Shown: positions 1 through 8,744, counted from the first letter of the stretch. The stretch: 37,733 nucleotides of DNA from CAITQP01 sp964533145 (GCA_964533145.1 CAZHLG010000005.1:1-37733); one strand, 5' to 3'. The notes: generated by a model not told the origin, from the letters alone. A program made the numbers and translations.

Positions 1-2
1 CC

Positions 3-1889
3 GACGATAATCTGACGGACGAGGGTCGCGCGCAGGTCGCCGCCTCTGCGGAGAAGCTGGTCCGGCAGAACATCGATCTTGTCGTATGCTCGCCATTTAC
101 GCGCACGCGCGAGACGGCGGCGATCGTGCTCGAACGGCTTGGCTTGCCTGCCGAGGCGTTGGTCGTAGACGAGCGGCTGCGTGAAATAAACCCGGGAGAT
201 TTTGACGGTAAGACGTGGCAGGAATACCACGACTATCTGTATACGAGCGGTCCGGGCTGGTTCGACAAAGAGATACCGAACGGGGACTCGCTCAAGGCCG
301 TGCAGCGCCGGACAGCGGCCGTGCTGTACGAGCTCGAGGAAAAATATGCCGACAGGAACATTCTGATCGTCACGCATGGCGGCCCTGCCTGGCTGCTCTT
401 CGTGAACTCGGGCATGCATGAGCCGTGCGAGCATGCGTATGTTTCCGAAAGCTCTGGTTCCGACGCGCACGTGTTTGTTCCGGATTTCCGTCGCTTCGAC
501 AATGCGGAAGTGCGTGCACTGCCGTTCGTGCCCATGCCGCACAACGAGCGCTACGAGCTCGACCTGCACCGGCCGTACATCGACCAGGTCCGGCTCGTCT
601 CGGCGGACGGGGAAGAGATGACGCGCGCCAAAGAAGTGATGGACGTGTGGTTCGATTCGGGCGCCATGCCGCTCGCGCAGGACCACTATCCCTTCGAGAA
701 CAAGGACCTCGTTGACGGCCCCGGCTATCCGGCCGACTTCATCTCGGAGGCCATCGACCAGACGCGCGGCTGGTTCTATACGCTGCACGCCGTCGGCGCG
801 CTCACCGGCCGCGGCCGCGCCTACAAGAACGTGATCTGCCTCGGCCACATCCTCGACGCCGAGGGCAAGAAGATGAGCAAGTCACTCGGCAACATCGTCG
901 ACCCGTGGGAGATGATCGAGAAGTACGGCGTGGATACGCTGCGCCTGTGGATGTACTCCGTGAACCAGCCCGGCGAGAGCAAGAATTTCGACGAGAAGAC
1001 CGTGGCCGAGCTGCACAATAAGGTCTTCAATCTGCTCTACAACGTGCTCGCTTTTTACGAGCTGTACCGCGATCCGGCGCTCGAGGCGGACGGCGCGGCG
1101 GCAAGCTCGCATGTGCTCGACCGCTGGATCCTGGCCCGCCTCGGCGAGCTTGCCGCCGGTATGACGGAAAACCTCGAACGCTACAAGCTGCTCGAGCCGG
1201 TCCGTGCCGTACGCGAGTTCATCGACGACCTTTCCACATGGTACGTGCGCCGCTCGCGCGAGCGCATCAAGGAAGGCGATGCGGACGCCAAGCGCACGCT
1301 CTACGCAGTGCTCAAGACGCTCGCCAAGCTCATGGCGCCATTCGCGCCGTTCGCCGCGGATGATATCTGGTTGCGCCTCAAAACCGATGCGGACCCTGCG
1401 AGCGTGCATCTTGCTGCCTGGCCCGAGCTTGCGGCGGGGGATGCTGGAACTCTCAGAGAGATGCGCGCCCTGCGCGAAGTCGTGACCATGGGTCTCAAGG
1501 CGCGGCAGATGCTTGGCATTCCGGTGCGCCAGCCGCTCGGGAAGATAGAAGTCTCGGGAGAGGCATTCGCCAGCGCGTATGAGGAAATCCTGCTCGACGA
1601 GCTCAATGTGCGCGCGGCGGCATATCTTGCGAGCGAAACGCTCGGCGTGTCGCTCGATACGAACATCACGCCCGAACTCAAGCGCGAAGGCGACTACCGC
1701 GAGCTCGTGCGCGCCGTGCAGGACGCGCGCAAAAAAGCCGGCCTCACGCCGAGCGACGCCATCGCCCTCACGCTGCCCGAGAGCGCCCGCGAGACAGTGA
1801 ACGGCTTCGAGGACGACCTCAAGAAAACAGTGTTCGCCGAAAGTGTCGCCTTCGGCGGAGAACAAATAAAAATAGAGAACAATGGATAA
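3..1889 (+). CDS. ileS: Isoleucyl-tRNA synthetase, C-terminal part, with embedded histidine-phosphatase domain (5' truncated by window)
   Basis: This enzyme charges tRNA-Ile with isoleucine in the cytoplasm. The frame is open from base 3, so the N-terminal half with the HIGH motif lies upstream of the window. The visible part opens with a phosphoglycerate-mutase-like histidine phosphatase segment: LTDEGR, then SPFTRTRETA, the acidic EINPGDFDG stretch, PNGDS, and the second catalytic His in VTHGG. The first RHG motif would be upstream. Class I synthetase sequence resumes at ELDLHRPYID, followed by DVWFDSG, the KMSKS loop as KKMSKSLGN (about bases 870-896), and the anticodon-binding helical domain with WYVRRSRERI. 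The phosphatase is therefore inserted inside the catalytic core just before DLHRP, not added at an end. The stop overlaps the next gene by 8 nt. Identity as IleRS is secure; the activity of the inserted domain is not known. Confidence 0.93.
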   Translation, partial: DDNLTDEGRAQVAASAEKLVRQNIDLVVCSPFTRTRETAAIVLERLGLPAEALVVDERLREINPGDFDGKTWQEYHDYLYTSGPGWFDKEIPNGDSLKAVQRRTAAVLYELEEKYADRNILIVTHGGPAWLLFVNSGMHEPCEHAYVSESSGSDAHVFVPDFRRFDNAEVRALPFVPMPHNERYELDLHRPYIDQVRLVSADGEEMTRAKEVMDVWFDSGAMPLAQDHYPFENKDLVDGPGYPADFISEAIDQTRGWFYTLHAVGALTGRGRAYKNVICLGHILDAEGKKMSKSLGNIVDPWEMIEKYGVDTLRLWMYSVNQPGESKNFDEKTVAELHNKVFNLLYNVLAFYELYRDPALEADGAAASSHVLDRWILARLGELAAGMTENLERYKLLEPVRAVREFIDDLSTWYVRRSRERIKEGDADAKRTLYAVLKTLAKLMAPFAPFAADDIWLRLKTDADPASVHLAAWPELAAGDAGTLREMRALREVVTMGLKARQMLGIPVRQPLGKIEVSGEAFASAYEEILLDELNVRAAAYLASETLGVSLDTNITPELKREGDYRELVRAVQDARKKAGLTPSDAIALTLPESARETVNGFEDDLKKTVFAESVAFGGEQIKIENNG

Positions 1890-2502
1890 AAAGATGCTAA
1901 TCTTCGATTTCGACGGCGTCCTTGTCGATACGCTAATGATCTGTTACGAGATCAATACGCAGGTCAATGATGAACTTTCCGTCGATGAATATAAGAGTTT
2001 CTTCGAAGGAAACATCTTTGCCGCTGTTCGCTCGAATGGTGCGCCTCGCAACAAGCACCCAGAATTTTTCGATCAGTACCGCTCAAAAACGCGGGAGCTC
2101 GTCATACCCGATGAGCATGCTGCGTTGGTGCGGCGATTAGCAGAGCGGTATATTCTTACCGTCGCTTCTTCGACCGATTCGTCGTGCATCGCTGACATAC
2201 TTGCACGGCATGGCATACGAGAATCCTTCAAAGACATCTTGGGGGCTGATGTGCATGCCAGCAAGGTGGTCAAAATCCGGAGTCTTCTCGAAAAATTTGC
2301 TGTTTCTGCGGACAATGCCATTTTTATAACCGACACTGTCGGAGATATCCGCGAAGGAAAAGAATGCGGAGTGAATTCGATCGCTGTCACTTGGGGATTC
2401 CATGAACGAGTAAAGCTCGAGTCTGAGAAACCGCATGCTGTCGTTGACACGGTCCCGGAGCTCGAACACGCCATCGAGCGCTTCTTCGCCGCTCGTGCGT
2501 AA
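1882..2502 (+). CDS. HAD-superfamily hydrolase (phosphoglycolate-phosphatase-like)
   Basis: The protein has 206 residues. Motif I is DFDGVLVDT at residues 8-16 with the two catalytic Asp residues. Motif II is the Ser/Thr of VASSTDS near residue 95, the motif III Lys lies near HASKVV, and the motif IV acidic pair is in TDTVGDIREG. The cap is a small helical insertion after motif I, as in the Gph/beta-phosphoglucomutase subclass. These enzymes remove phosphate from small metabolites, but the substrate cannot be read from the sequence. The ATG overlaps the ileS stop by 8 nt, so the two are probably translationally coupled. Base composition is lower in GC and codon choice is more relaxed than in ileS, so it may be a later arrival in the operon. 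Confidence 0.85.
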   Translation: MDKKMLIFDFDGVLVDTLMICYEINTQVNDELSVDEYKSFFEGNIFAAVRSNGAPRNKHPEFFDQYRSKTRELVIPDEHAALVRRLAERYILTVASSTDSSCIADILARHGIRESFKDILGADVHASKVVKIRSLLEKFAVSADNAIFITDTVGDIREGKECGVNSIAVTWGFHERVKLESEKPHAVVDTVPELEHAIERFFAARA

Positions 2503-2517
2503 GCATCCTGCGTGCCG

Positions 2518-2523
2518 TATAAT
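2518..2523 (+). promoter_or_regulatory. -10 box of a predicted leaderless promoter
   Basis: A perfect TATAAT lies 6 nt before the ATG at 2530. With the usual 6-7 nt from -10 to the start of transcription, the mRNA would begin at the A of the start codon. No good -35 hexamer is visible at 16-18 bp. Confidence 0.55.
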
Positions 2524-2529
2524 GGGCGC

Positions 2530-3102
2530 ATGCACGAAGACATGCAGCGCATCCATGACGGCAGGGAATTGCTCGGCATCCACCTGAAGCGCATCGCCAA
2601 AGAAGGCGAGCTTCTCATTGCCGCGCTCAAAGGTCTACATCGCGACTTGGCGCTTTCGGCGCAGGCGTCGGAATATTTCCATGCAGATTTTCTCGCGAAC
2701 CCGCATGGCTTGGCTGTTCCGCCGCACGACAGCGGCGAGCGGTTCGGAGATTTTGTCGAGTTCCTGCGCGTGGTCACCGGCTCGCTCGACGGCGCCATCA
2801 AACTCAAGACCCCGCGGAACGACAGCGAGAAGACCGTGCTTCTCGAAGAGGCGGACATGACGCATAAGAATCTGCTCATCGCGAGCGAGGCTGCGCTCAA
2901 TTTGTACAAGAGCCTCAAGACTGCGCTCGGCGATTTTGAGTCCTTCAACACGAAGAACCTCGAAGTCGGTTTTCCTGGCGCGAATATTTTCTTTGACCGC
3001 GAGGCGCTCGGCCTTGCCATGGAAAGCGCGCGTGCTCTTTCCGAACGCGCCGTGCGGGTCGATATCGCGCTTGCCGCCGAGATCGCTCGCGTCCGGGGAT
3101 AG
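2530..3102 (+). CDS. Unknown helical protein upstream of recO
   Basis: I do not recognise this 190-residue protein. It has no signal peptide or membrane segment and is predicted to be almost entirely helical, rich in Ala, Leu, Glu and Arg, with a conserved-looking middle (EFLRVVTGSLDGAIKL) and a C-terminal half resembling long amphipathic helices. A GTG at 2512 is in frame, but the ATG at 2530 fits better because TATAAT sits exactly 6 nt before it. Only 3 nt separate its stop from recO, so the two are probably co-transcribed. A structural or scaffold role is possible, but nothing in the sequence shows it. Confidence 0.7.
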   Translation: MHEDMQRIHDGRELLGIHLKRIAKEGELLIAALKGLHRDLALSAQASEYFHADFLANPHGLAVPPHDSGERFGDFVEFLRVVTGSLDGAIKLKTPRNDSEKTVLLEEADMTHKNLLIASEAALNLYKSLKTALGDFESFNTKNLEVGFPGANIFFDREALGLAMESARALSERAVRVDIALAAEIARVRG

Positions 3103-3105
3103 GGC

Positions 3106-3696
3106 ATGCATCACATCCATCACACCGAAGCATTCGTGCTCGGCTCCAGGCCGAAAGGGGAGGATTCGAAGATCCTCTTCCTGTACGCGCGCGAGCTCGG
3201 GCTCGTGTATGGTCACGCGCAGGGGCTGCGCAAGCTCTCTTCGAAGCTCCGGTATGTGCTGCAGGATTTTTCACGCGTGCAGGTTGATCTCGTGCGTGGC
3301 AAGGAGGTTTGGCGGGTGACGACGGCGGTGCCGGCGCATTCGGTCGGCGCGGACGCTTCGCTTCCGCAGGAATCGCTCAAGGTCGTTGCGCGTATAGCGG
3401 CGCTTGTCGTGCGTCTGGTCGCGGGGGAAGAGGCGAACGAAGAAGTCTACGGCACGCTCACGCGCGCCTACGCCCTGCTTTCCCGCCCGAATCTCGCCCC
3501 TGAAGATCTCCGGGCTCTCGAGCTGCTCACGGTCGCGCGCATCCTCACGGCTCTCGGCTACCTCTCCCGAGAGCGTCCGGGCCTCGTCTCGGAACCGCAT
3601 GCCGAAGAAACCATTCCCAAAGAATTCGGAGATATCGCCTACCAGCATCGTTTGGTGCGTGACATCAATCAGGCGCTGGCCGCGACGCAGCTCTAG
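3106..3696 (+). CDS. recO: DNA repair protein RecO (short form)
   Basis: RecO loads RecA onto SSB-coated single-stranded DNA in the RecFOR pathway. This 196-residue protein starts with the N-terminal OB-fold signature (TEAFVLGSRPKGEDSKIL, then ELGLVYGHAQGLRK and a following LRYVLQDFSRVQ strand) and continues with the helical domain (LLTVARILTALGYL). It is about 45 residues shorter than the Escherichia coli protein and lacks the four-cysteine zinc finger found in many RecO proteins. It starts 3 nt after the preceding unknown gene, with no Shine-Dalgarno sequence. SSB (13.2 kb) and RecA (16 kb) are encoded nearby but in other transcription units. Confidence 0.85.
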   Translation: MHHIHHTEAFVLGSRPKGEDSKILFLYARELGLVYGHAQGLRKLSSKLRYVLQDFSRVQVDLVRGKEVWRVTTAVPAHSVGADASLPQESLKVVARIAALVVRLVAGEEANEEVYGTLTRAYALLSRPNLAPEDLRALELLTVARILTALGYLSRERPGLVSEPHAEETIPKEFGDIAYQHRLVRDINQALAATQL

Positions 3697-3714
3697 CGTT
3701 TGTCTCGCGGGCCG

Positions 3715-3723
3715 TGCTAGACT
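3715..3723 (+). promoter_or_regulatory. Extended -10 promoter before the small basic protein
   Basis: TGC-TAGACT forms an extended -10 element. It predicts a start near 3730 and a leader of about 11 nt before the ATG at 3741. No strong -35 is present. Confidence 0.4.
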
Positions 3724-3740
3724 GCGCGAAACGGAACTTT

Positions 3741-4013
3741 ATGGCAAAGAAAAACAGGCAGGATGCTCGGGTTGATCCCGGCACCGGCACGATAATTACC
3801 CGCAAAGGCATACGGCACGGCGAGATACGCGATAACGTGTCCCATCTGTCGCATAAGCACTTCATTCGCCATCGGGAAGTCGATCCCCGATCAACATTTC
3901 CGGCGGACGGCGCGTCTTCGGAGACGGGACAACATCTTGCGTCCTCCCAGACGATGACTCTTGCTTTCAGTACGCTCGCAAGCAGATATAATCGCGTAAA
4001 GAATCACAGGTAA
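3741..4013 (+). CDS. Small basic, histidine-rich hypothetical protein
   Basis: The product is 90 residues. The first half is rich in Lys, Arg and His (HGEIRDNVSHLSHKHFIRH) and the C-terminal half is Ser/Thr-rich and low in complexity. No family is recognised. The ATG at 3741 is preferred over an in-frame GTG at 3714 because the promoter overlaps the latter. Its TAA stop at 4011 runs straight into a terminator hairpin, which supports it as a real single-gene unit. The C-terminal 30 residues look poorly conserved, so a shorter real product or a chance frame cannot be excluded. Confidence 0.45.
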   Translation: MAKKNRQDARVDPGTGTIITRKGIRHGEIRDNVSHLSHKHFIRHREVDPRSTFPADGASSETGQHLASSQTMTLAFSTLASRYNRVKNHR

Positions 4014-4034
4014 TCCGCCCATACGGGCGGATTT
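4012..4034 (+). terminator. Intrinsic terminator after the small basic protein
   Basis: AATCCGCCC pairs with GGGCGGATT (9 bp) around a 4-nt loop. The hairpin begins inside the stop codon of the preceding gene. The following T-run is short (ATTTCT). Confidence 0.65.
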
Positions 4035-4039
4035 CTGCT

Positions 4040-4064
4040 TGGATACCTGTATCCATGGTAAAAT
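4040..4064 (+). promoter_or_regulatory. Leaderless promoter with operator-like palindrome
   Basis: TAAAAT at 4059-4064 lies 6 nt before the ATG at 4071. Three bases upstream of it is the inverted repeat TGGATAC-ct-GTATCCA (4040-4055, 7-bp arms). This occupies the position where RNA polymerase contacts the spacer and -35, and so looks like a repressor site. Confidence 0.5.
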
Positions 4065-4070
4065 ATCTGC

Positions 4071-5993
4071 ATGGATCCGCAGTCCCCAAGCGGCGCTCGC
4101 GAGCCGCACAACATAGACGACATCGAAAGCCGTCTCTACAACCCAAAGGCAGCCAAACGGCCTGATCGGACGGAGAACCTTCGGCCGATGCATTCTGCCG
4201 TGAGTACCGAATGGTCCGGCGTCCCGCAGCCGCCCAAGAATCCGCTCGACCGCATTCCCACATCGTCCTTCAAGAAATTCTTCCGCTGGTCGCTCGGTTT
4301 TCTCGGCTTCGCGCTCGTCTTCGCCCTCATCATGCTTTTTACGGGCGGCAATACCGTCTCGAATAACGCCATCGAGATCAATGTGCTCGGCAACTCGTTC
4401 GCTTCCGGCGGCGAGGAGCTGCCCCTTCAGATCGAGGTCGTGAACAAGAACGCCGGAGCGCTCGAGCTGGTCGATCTTTTTGTTGAATACGATAAGGGCG
4501 GCGATGCCTCCGGGGGCGCCGGCCATGTGCGTGATTTGTACTCGCTCGGTACGATCGAAGCCGGGCGCACCGTCACAAAGCATATTTTTGTGACCGTATA
4601 CGGCGAGCAGGGCTCCGGCAAGGATATCCGTTTTACGCTCCAGTATCGGCTTCGCGGCTCGAATGCCGTGTTCGTGAAAGACACTGTCTTTTCTGTGACG
4701 ATCTCTTCTGCGCCTGTCACGCTTTCGGTCGACGCTCCCGAAAACCTGACTCCGAATCAGGATGTGAAGCTTTCCGTTAAAGTGACGTCCAATACGCAGA
4801 AGGTTCTTTCTGGTATGCTTCTGCGCGTCGATTATCCGACGGGCTTCAAGTTCGACGGTGCGACGCCGTCGGCAACGTCGCTCAACAATCTGTGGGACCT
4901 CGGCGATCTCGCTCCGGGCGCCGAGCGGGAGATTGTGATTACCGGCAGTGTGCACGGCGCCGACGGGGAAGAGCGCGCATTCCATGTGTACACGGGAGCC
5001 AAGAGCGCTGCGGATGCGACCAAGATCGGCGTTACGTACAATTCGCACCTTTCCGTGGTTAAGCTCGTGAAGCCGTTCCTTGCCGCGCATATTCTCATCA
5101 ATGGCTCAGACGAGCTCACTGTGCCCGTTTCTGGCGGACAGATCAATGCAAGCGTTGTGTATTCGAACAACCTGCCGACACCCGTTACGAATGCGCAGGT
5201 CACGCTTGCCCTTTCCGGCAACGTGTTCGATCCTTCGAGTGTCGTGGTTCCGGAGGGATTCTTCAATTCATCGAACAATACGGTCATTTGGAACGCCACC
5301 ACCGACCCGCGGCTCGGTTCGATCGCGCCCGGGGGGCAGGGGGTGCTGCAGGTCTCGCTTAAGACAAAGCCGCTTGCCGCAGGCGGAACGGCTGTGGCCG
5401 CTCCGTCGGTCAAATTCTCCGTGAGCATCAAAGGCAAGCAGCCGGAGGCTGGCGGGGCTGTCGCCGAGGTCACTGATTTCGAGGAGCGTACTGCTGTCGT
5501 GAGTTCGGACCTCGGATTTGCCGCGAGTGCGTCGCATTTTTCCGGACCGTTCGCCAACACAGGTCCGGTGCCGCCGAAAGCCAACGAGCCGACAACGTAT
5601 ACGGTCACCTGGACCGTCACCAATTCCGCGAATGCGCTTTCGAGCGGAACGGCCATTTCGACGCTGCCGACGTATGTGGATTGGGTCGGCACTGTCTCTC
5701 CGGCAGGCACGCCGATTTCCTACGATGACACGACCCGCTCGGTGCGCTGGAACATCGGGCAGATTCCGGCCGGCACCGGCCTTTCGGCGCCTTCAAAATC
5801 AGTCTCATTCCAGGTCCGTTTCAACGCATCGACCTCGCAAGTGAACACGTCGCCGGCGCTTACGCTTGGCACGACGGTCACGGCGCGCGATACGTTCACT
5901 GGGCAGCAGCTCACGTCAAGCCGCGGCGGCGTGACGACTCTTTTGCAGAACGATCCGGGTTTCCCGGCCGGCGGCGGCATCGTGACGAACTAG
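4071..5993 (+). CDS. Single-pass membrane protein with repeated extracellular Ig-like (DUF11/CARDB-type) domains
   Basis: The 640-residue protein has a hydrophilic cytoplasmic N-terminus of about 70 residues. One membrane segment follows (about 75-95, FLGFALVFALIMLFTG), with basic residues before it, so the rest is probably outside. The ectodomain is all beta, with several repeats of the type found in bacterial surface adhesins: LPLQIEVVNKN, then VTLSVDAPENLTPNQDVKLSV, then YTVTWTVTNSANAL, each followed by a strand ending in a GxIxPG-like turn (LGTIEAG, LGDLAPG, LGSIAPG, IGQIPAG). The last pattern recurs four times and marks the repeats. There is no sortase signal. The gene has its own leaderless promoter and no close operon partner. 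A structural or adhesive role at the envelope is likely. Confidence 0.8.
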   Translation: MDPQSPSGAREPHNIDDIESRLYNPKAAKRPDRTENLRPMHSAVSTEWSGVPQPPKNPLDRIPTSSFKKFFRWSLGFLGFALVFALIMLFTGGNTVSNNAIEINVLGNSFASGGEELPLQIEVVNKNAGALELVDLFVEYDKGGDASGGAGHVRDLYSLGTIEAGRTVTKHIFVTVYGEQGSGKDIRFTLQYRLRGSNAVFVKDTVFSVTISSAPVTLSVDAPENLTPNQDVKLSVKVTSNTQKVLSGMLLRVDYPTGFKFDGATPSATSLNNLWDLGDLAPGAEREIVITGSVHGADGEERAFHVYTGAKSAADATKIGVTYNSHLSVVKLVKPFLAAHILINGSDELTVPVSGGQINASVVYSNNLPTPVTNAQVTLALSGNVFDPSSVVVPEGFFNSSNNTVIWNATTDPRLGSIAPGGQGVLQVSLKTKPLAAGGTAVAAPSVKFSVSIKGKQPEAGGAVAEVTDFEERTAVVSSDLGFAASASHFSGPFANTGPVPPKANEPTTYTVTWTVTNSANALSSGTAISTLPTYVDWVGTVSPAGTPISYDDTTRSVRWNIGQIPAGTGLSAPSKSVSFQVRFNASTSQVNTSPALTLGTTVTARDTFTGQQLTSSRGGVTTLLQNDPGFPAGGGIVTN

Positions 5994-6013
5994 CCCGCCC
6001 GCGGATTTTGGTC

Positions 6014-6019
6014 TATAGT
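6014..6019 (+). promoter_or_regulatory. -10 box before glyS
   Basis: TATAGT lies 10 nt before the ATG at 6030, predicting a leader of only about 4 nt. The GTG at 6018 lies inside this box and so is unlikely to be the start. Confidence 0.45.
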
Positions 6020-6029
6020 GGCTCTACAT

Positions 6030-7421
6030 ATGGAAAATCTCATGGAAAAGGTCCAGTCTCTCGCTAAGCGCCGGGGTTTCGTGTATCAGGGTTCGGACAT
6101 CTACGGCGGCATGGCCGGTCTGTATGATTTTGGCCCGTACGGCGTCGAGCTCCTCCGAAACATCAAGGAGTCATGGTGGAAGGCCAATGTCACCAGCCGG
6201 GACGACTACGTTGGTCTCGATTCGGCCCTGTTCAAGGATCCTCGCGTATGGGAGGCGTCCGGTCATACGAGCAGCTTCTCCGACCCGCTCGCCGAGTGCA
6301 AGGAGTGCAATACGCGCATCCGCGTAGACAAAGAACTTGGAAAGATTGGCGTCGAAGCGGATGAAAAAATGTCAGAGGAGGAGCTCGGCGCTCTCTTCGA
6401 TGCGCATCGCGGCGAGATCCCATGCCCGAAGTGCGGCAAGAAGAATTTTTCGGCGGTCCGCACGTTCAATCTGCTTGTCCAATCGAATCTCGGAGATTTC
6501 ACTGGTGAGAACAAACACCCGGTATATCTCCCGGGTGAGGCGTGTCAGGGCATTTACCTTAATTTCAAGAACATCGTCGATACGACGCGCATGCACGTAC
6601 CCTTCGGTGTCGCTCAGATCGGCAAGGCGTTCCGCAATGAGATCTCGCCGCGCAATTTCCTTTTTCGCACGCGCGAGTTCGAGCAGGCCGATACGCAGTT
6701 CTTCGTGAAGCCGAACGAGAACAAGGAGGCGTATGAGCGCATCAAGCAAGAGCGCTGGGATTGGTACCGCAGCCTCGGCATCAAAGAAGAAAACCTTCGC
6801 TGGAAGCAGCATGACAACCTGGCTTTTTACGCGGCGGACGCATGGGATATCGAATACAATTTTCCGACCGGCTTCGACGAGGTTGAGGGTATCCATGACC
6901 GCACCGACTACGATCTTTCCCAGCACTCGAAATTCTCCGGAACAGATCTTTCCTACGTCGATCCGACGACCGGGGAGAAATACATTCCCTGGATCCTCGA
7001 GACGTCGATGGGCCTCGGCCGCGTGTTCCTGGCAGTCATGTCCGAAGCGTATTCCGAAGATACGCTCGGCGAAGACACGCGCACCGTGTTGCGCTTCGCG
7101 CCGCATCTCGCCCCGGTGAAGGCCGCTGTCTTTCCGCTCCTCAAGAACAAACCCGAGCTCGTCGAGAAGGCGCGCGAGGTCTACGTCATGCTTAAGAAAG
7201 AGATTGGCGCCGTAGAGTGGGACGACAACGGCAACATCGGCAAGCGCTACCGCCGCCAGGACGAGATAGGCACGCCATGGTGCGTCGTCATCGACTTCGA
7301 CACGCTCGGCGAGGATCCCGACCTCCTCGGCACTGTCACTGTCCGTGACCGCGACACCGGCGCGCAGGAGCGCATTGCGATTTCCGAACTTGCGGCAAAG
7401 ATCAAAGCGCATCTGGGGTAG
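6030..7421 (+). CDS. glyS: Glycyl-tRNA synthetase (single-chain, class II)
   Basis: This enzyme charges tRNA-Gly in the cytoplasm. The 463-residue chain is the archaeal/eukaryotic-like homodimeric type, not the alpha2beta2 bacterial type. It begins with KRRGFVYQGSDIYGG and LYDFGPYG, the diagnostic N-terminal motif. Motif 2 is FRNEISPRNFLFRTREFEQ, motif 3 is ETSMGLGRVF, and an anticodon-binding domain follows (APVKAAVFPLLKN). A CxxC pair (CKEC, CPKC) in the insertion may hold zinc. The ATG at 6030 is chosen because the promoter -10 covers the upstream GTG; ATG 6042 is also possible. Only 3 nt separate it from the downstream peptidase gene, so they form an operon. Confidence 0.95.
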   Translation: MENLMEKVQSLAKRRGFVYQGSDIYGGMAGLYDFGPYGVELLRNIKESWWKANVTSRDDYVGLDSALFKDPRVWEASGHTSSFSDPLAECKECNTRIRVDKELGKIGVEADEKMSEEELGALFDAHRGEIPCPKCGKKNFSAVRTFNLLVQSNLGDFTGENKHPVYLPGEACQGIYLNFKNIVDTTRMHVPFGVAQIGKAFRNEISPRNFLFRTREFEQADTQFFVKPNENKEAYERIKQERWDWYRSLGIKEENLRWKQHDNLAFYAADAWDIEYNFPTGFDEVEGIHDRTDYDLSQHSKFSGTDLSYVDPTTGEKYIPWILETSMGLGRVFLAVMSEAYSEDTLGEDTRTVLRFAPHLAPVKAAVFPLLKNKPELVEKAREVYVMLKKEIGAVEWDDNGNIGKRYRRQDEIGTPWCVVIDFDTLGEDPDLLGTVTVRDRDTGAQERIAISELAAKIKAHLG

Positions 7422-7424
7422 GCC

Positions 7425-8699
7425 ATGCAGTACACCAAAACCAAGCTCAAGAACGGCCTGCGGGTCATTACGGTTCCGATGCGCGACAATCCGACGGTCA
7501 CCGTCCTAGTGCTTGTCGAGACGGGCTCGAAGTACGAGACCAAGCTCAAGAACGGCATTTCGCACTTCCTCGAGCACATGTGCTTCAAGGGGACGGAGAA
7601 GCGTCCGAACGCGCATGCCATCAGCGCCGAGCTCGACGGCCTCGGCTCGCAGTACAACGCCTTCACTAGCCAGGAATATACTGGCTACTACGCCAAGAGC
7701 GATGCAAAGCATTTCAAGCAGATCTTCGATGTCGTCTCTGACATCTACCTCAACTCGGCCTTTCCGGAGGGGGAGATCGAAAAGGAGAAGGGCGTGATCG
7801 TGGAGGAGATCAACATGTACGAGGACATGCCGCACCGGCATGTTCAGGACCTTTTTACGGCATTGCTCTATGGCGATCAGCCTGCGGGCTGGAACATCGC
7901 CGGCACGCGCGAGAACGTGCGTGCCATGACGCGCAGCGACTTTGTCGAATATAAGAACGCGCACTACGTCCCTAAGGCTACGACGGTCATCGTTGCGGGC
8001 TCGGTCAAGGAAAAAGATATCGCCAAGGAAGTCGAGCGGGTGTTCGGTTCGATCAAGAACGCGCCGAAGTCCGACAAGAAGCCGACCAAAGATGCGCAGT
8101 CGAAGCCGGCCGTCCTCGTGCAGCACAAGGCGACTGACCAGACGCACCTCGTGCTTGGCGTGCGCAGCTTCGACGTATATGATAAACGCAATTCGGCGGT
8201 TGCGGTGCTGGCGACGATCCTCGGCGGCGGCATGAGTTCGCGGCTTTTCATTAAACTGCGCGAGGAGCTCGGCGTGGCCTACTACGTACGCGCCTCGAAT
8301 GATGCGTCGACTGACCACGGCGCATTCCAGATCTCCGCCGGCGTGACGAATGCCCGCGTGCGCGAGGTGCTCGGCGAGATCCTGTCCGAGTGCGCCAAAC
8401 TCACGAACGATCTTGTGCCGTCCTCCGAGCTTGAGAAAGCCAAGGAGTATCTTGTCGGAAACATGAAGCTTGAACTCGAGAGTTCCGACGCCTGGGCCAA
8501 TTTTTACGGCGGTCAGGAAGTGCTTCGAAAGAAGATCGAGGGTCCGGAGGAAGTGGAGAAGCGCATCCGTCGCGTGACCGCGAAGGACGTGCAGGCTGTC
8601 GCCCGCGAGCTTTTCCGGGATAAAACGCTCAACCTGGCGCTCATCGGGCCGTTCCAGGACGGGAAAGAGTTCCTACCGGATCTGTCTTTCAAGCGGTAA
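7425..8699 (+). CDS. M16-family zinc metallopeptidase (pitrilysin / processing-peptidase type)
   Basis: The protein has 424 residues. The inverted zinc motif HFLEH is at residues 47-51, with the third ligand Glu about 75 residues on in the EKEKGVIVEEINMYED helix. The second M16 domain carries the R/Y substrate-binding region around LFIKLREELGVAYYV. This matches the size and two-domain layout of YmxG/PqqL-type bacterial peptidases. No signal peptide is seen, so it is probably cytoplasmic. It follows glyS by 3 nt and is followed directly by a strong terminator. Confidence 0.92.
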   Translation: MQYTKTKLKNGLRVITVPMRDNPTVTVLVLVETGSKYETKLKNGISHFLEHMCFKGTEKRPNAHAISAELDGLGSQYNAFTSQEYTGYYAKSDAKHFKQIFDVVSDIYLNSAFPEGEIEKEKGVIVEEINMYEDMPHRHVQDLFTALLYGDQPAGWNIAGTRENVRAMTRSDFVEYKNAHYVPKATTVIVAGSVKEKDIAKEVERVFGSIKNAPKSDKKPTKDAQSKPAVLVQHKATDQTHLVLGVRSFDVYDKRNSAVAVLATILGGGMSSRLFIKLREELGVAYYVRASNDASTDHGAFQISAGVTNARVREVLGEILSECAKLTNDLVPSSELEKAKEYLVGNMKLELESSDAWANFYGGQEVLRKKIEGPEEVEKRIRRVTAKDVQAVARELFRDKTLNLALIGPFQDGKEFLPDLSFKR

Positions 8700-8701
8700 T
8701 A

Positions 8702-8727
8702 AAAAACCAGCCTTCGGGCTGGTTTTT
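8702..8727 (+). terminator. Intrinsic terminator with UUCG loop
   Basis: AAAAACCAGCC pairs with GGCTGGTTTTT around TTCG. It ends the glyS-peptidase unit and can also serve the minus-strand gene that ends at 8745. Confidence 0.9.
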
Positions 8728-8744
8728 AGTAAGTAATTAAATTT

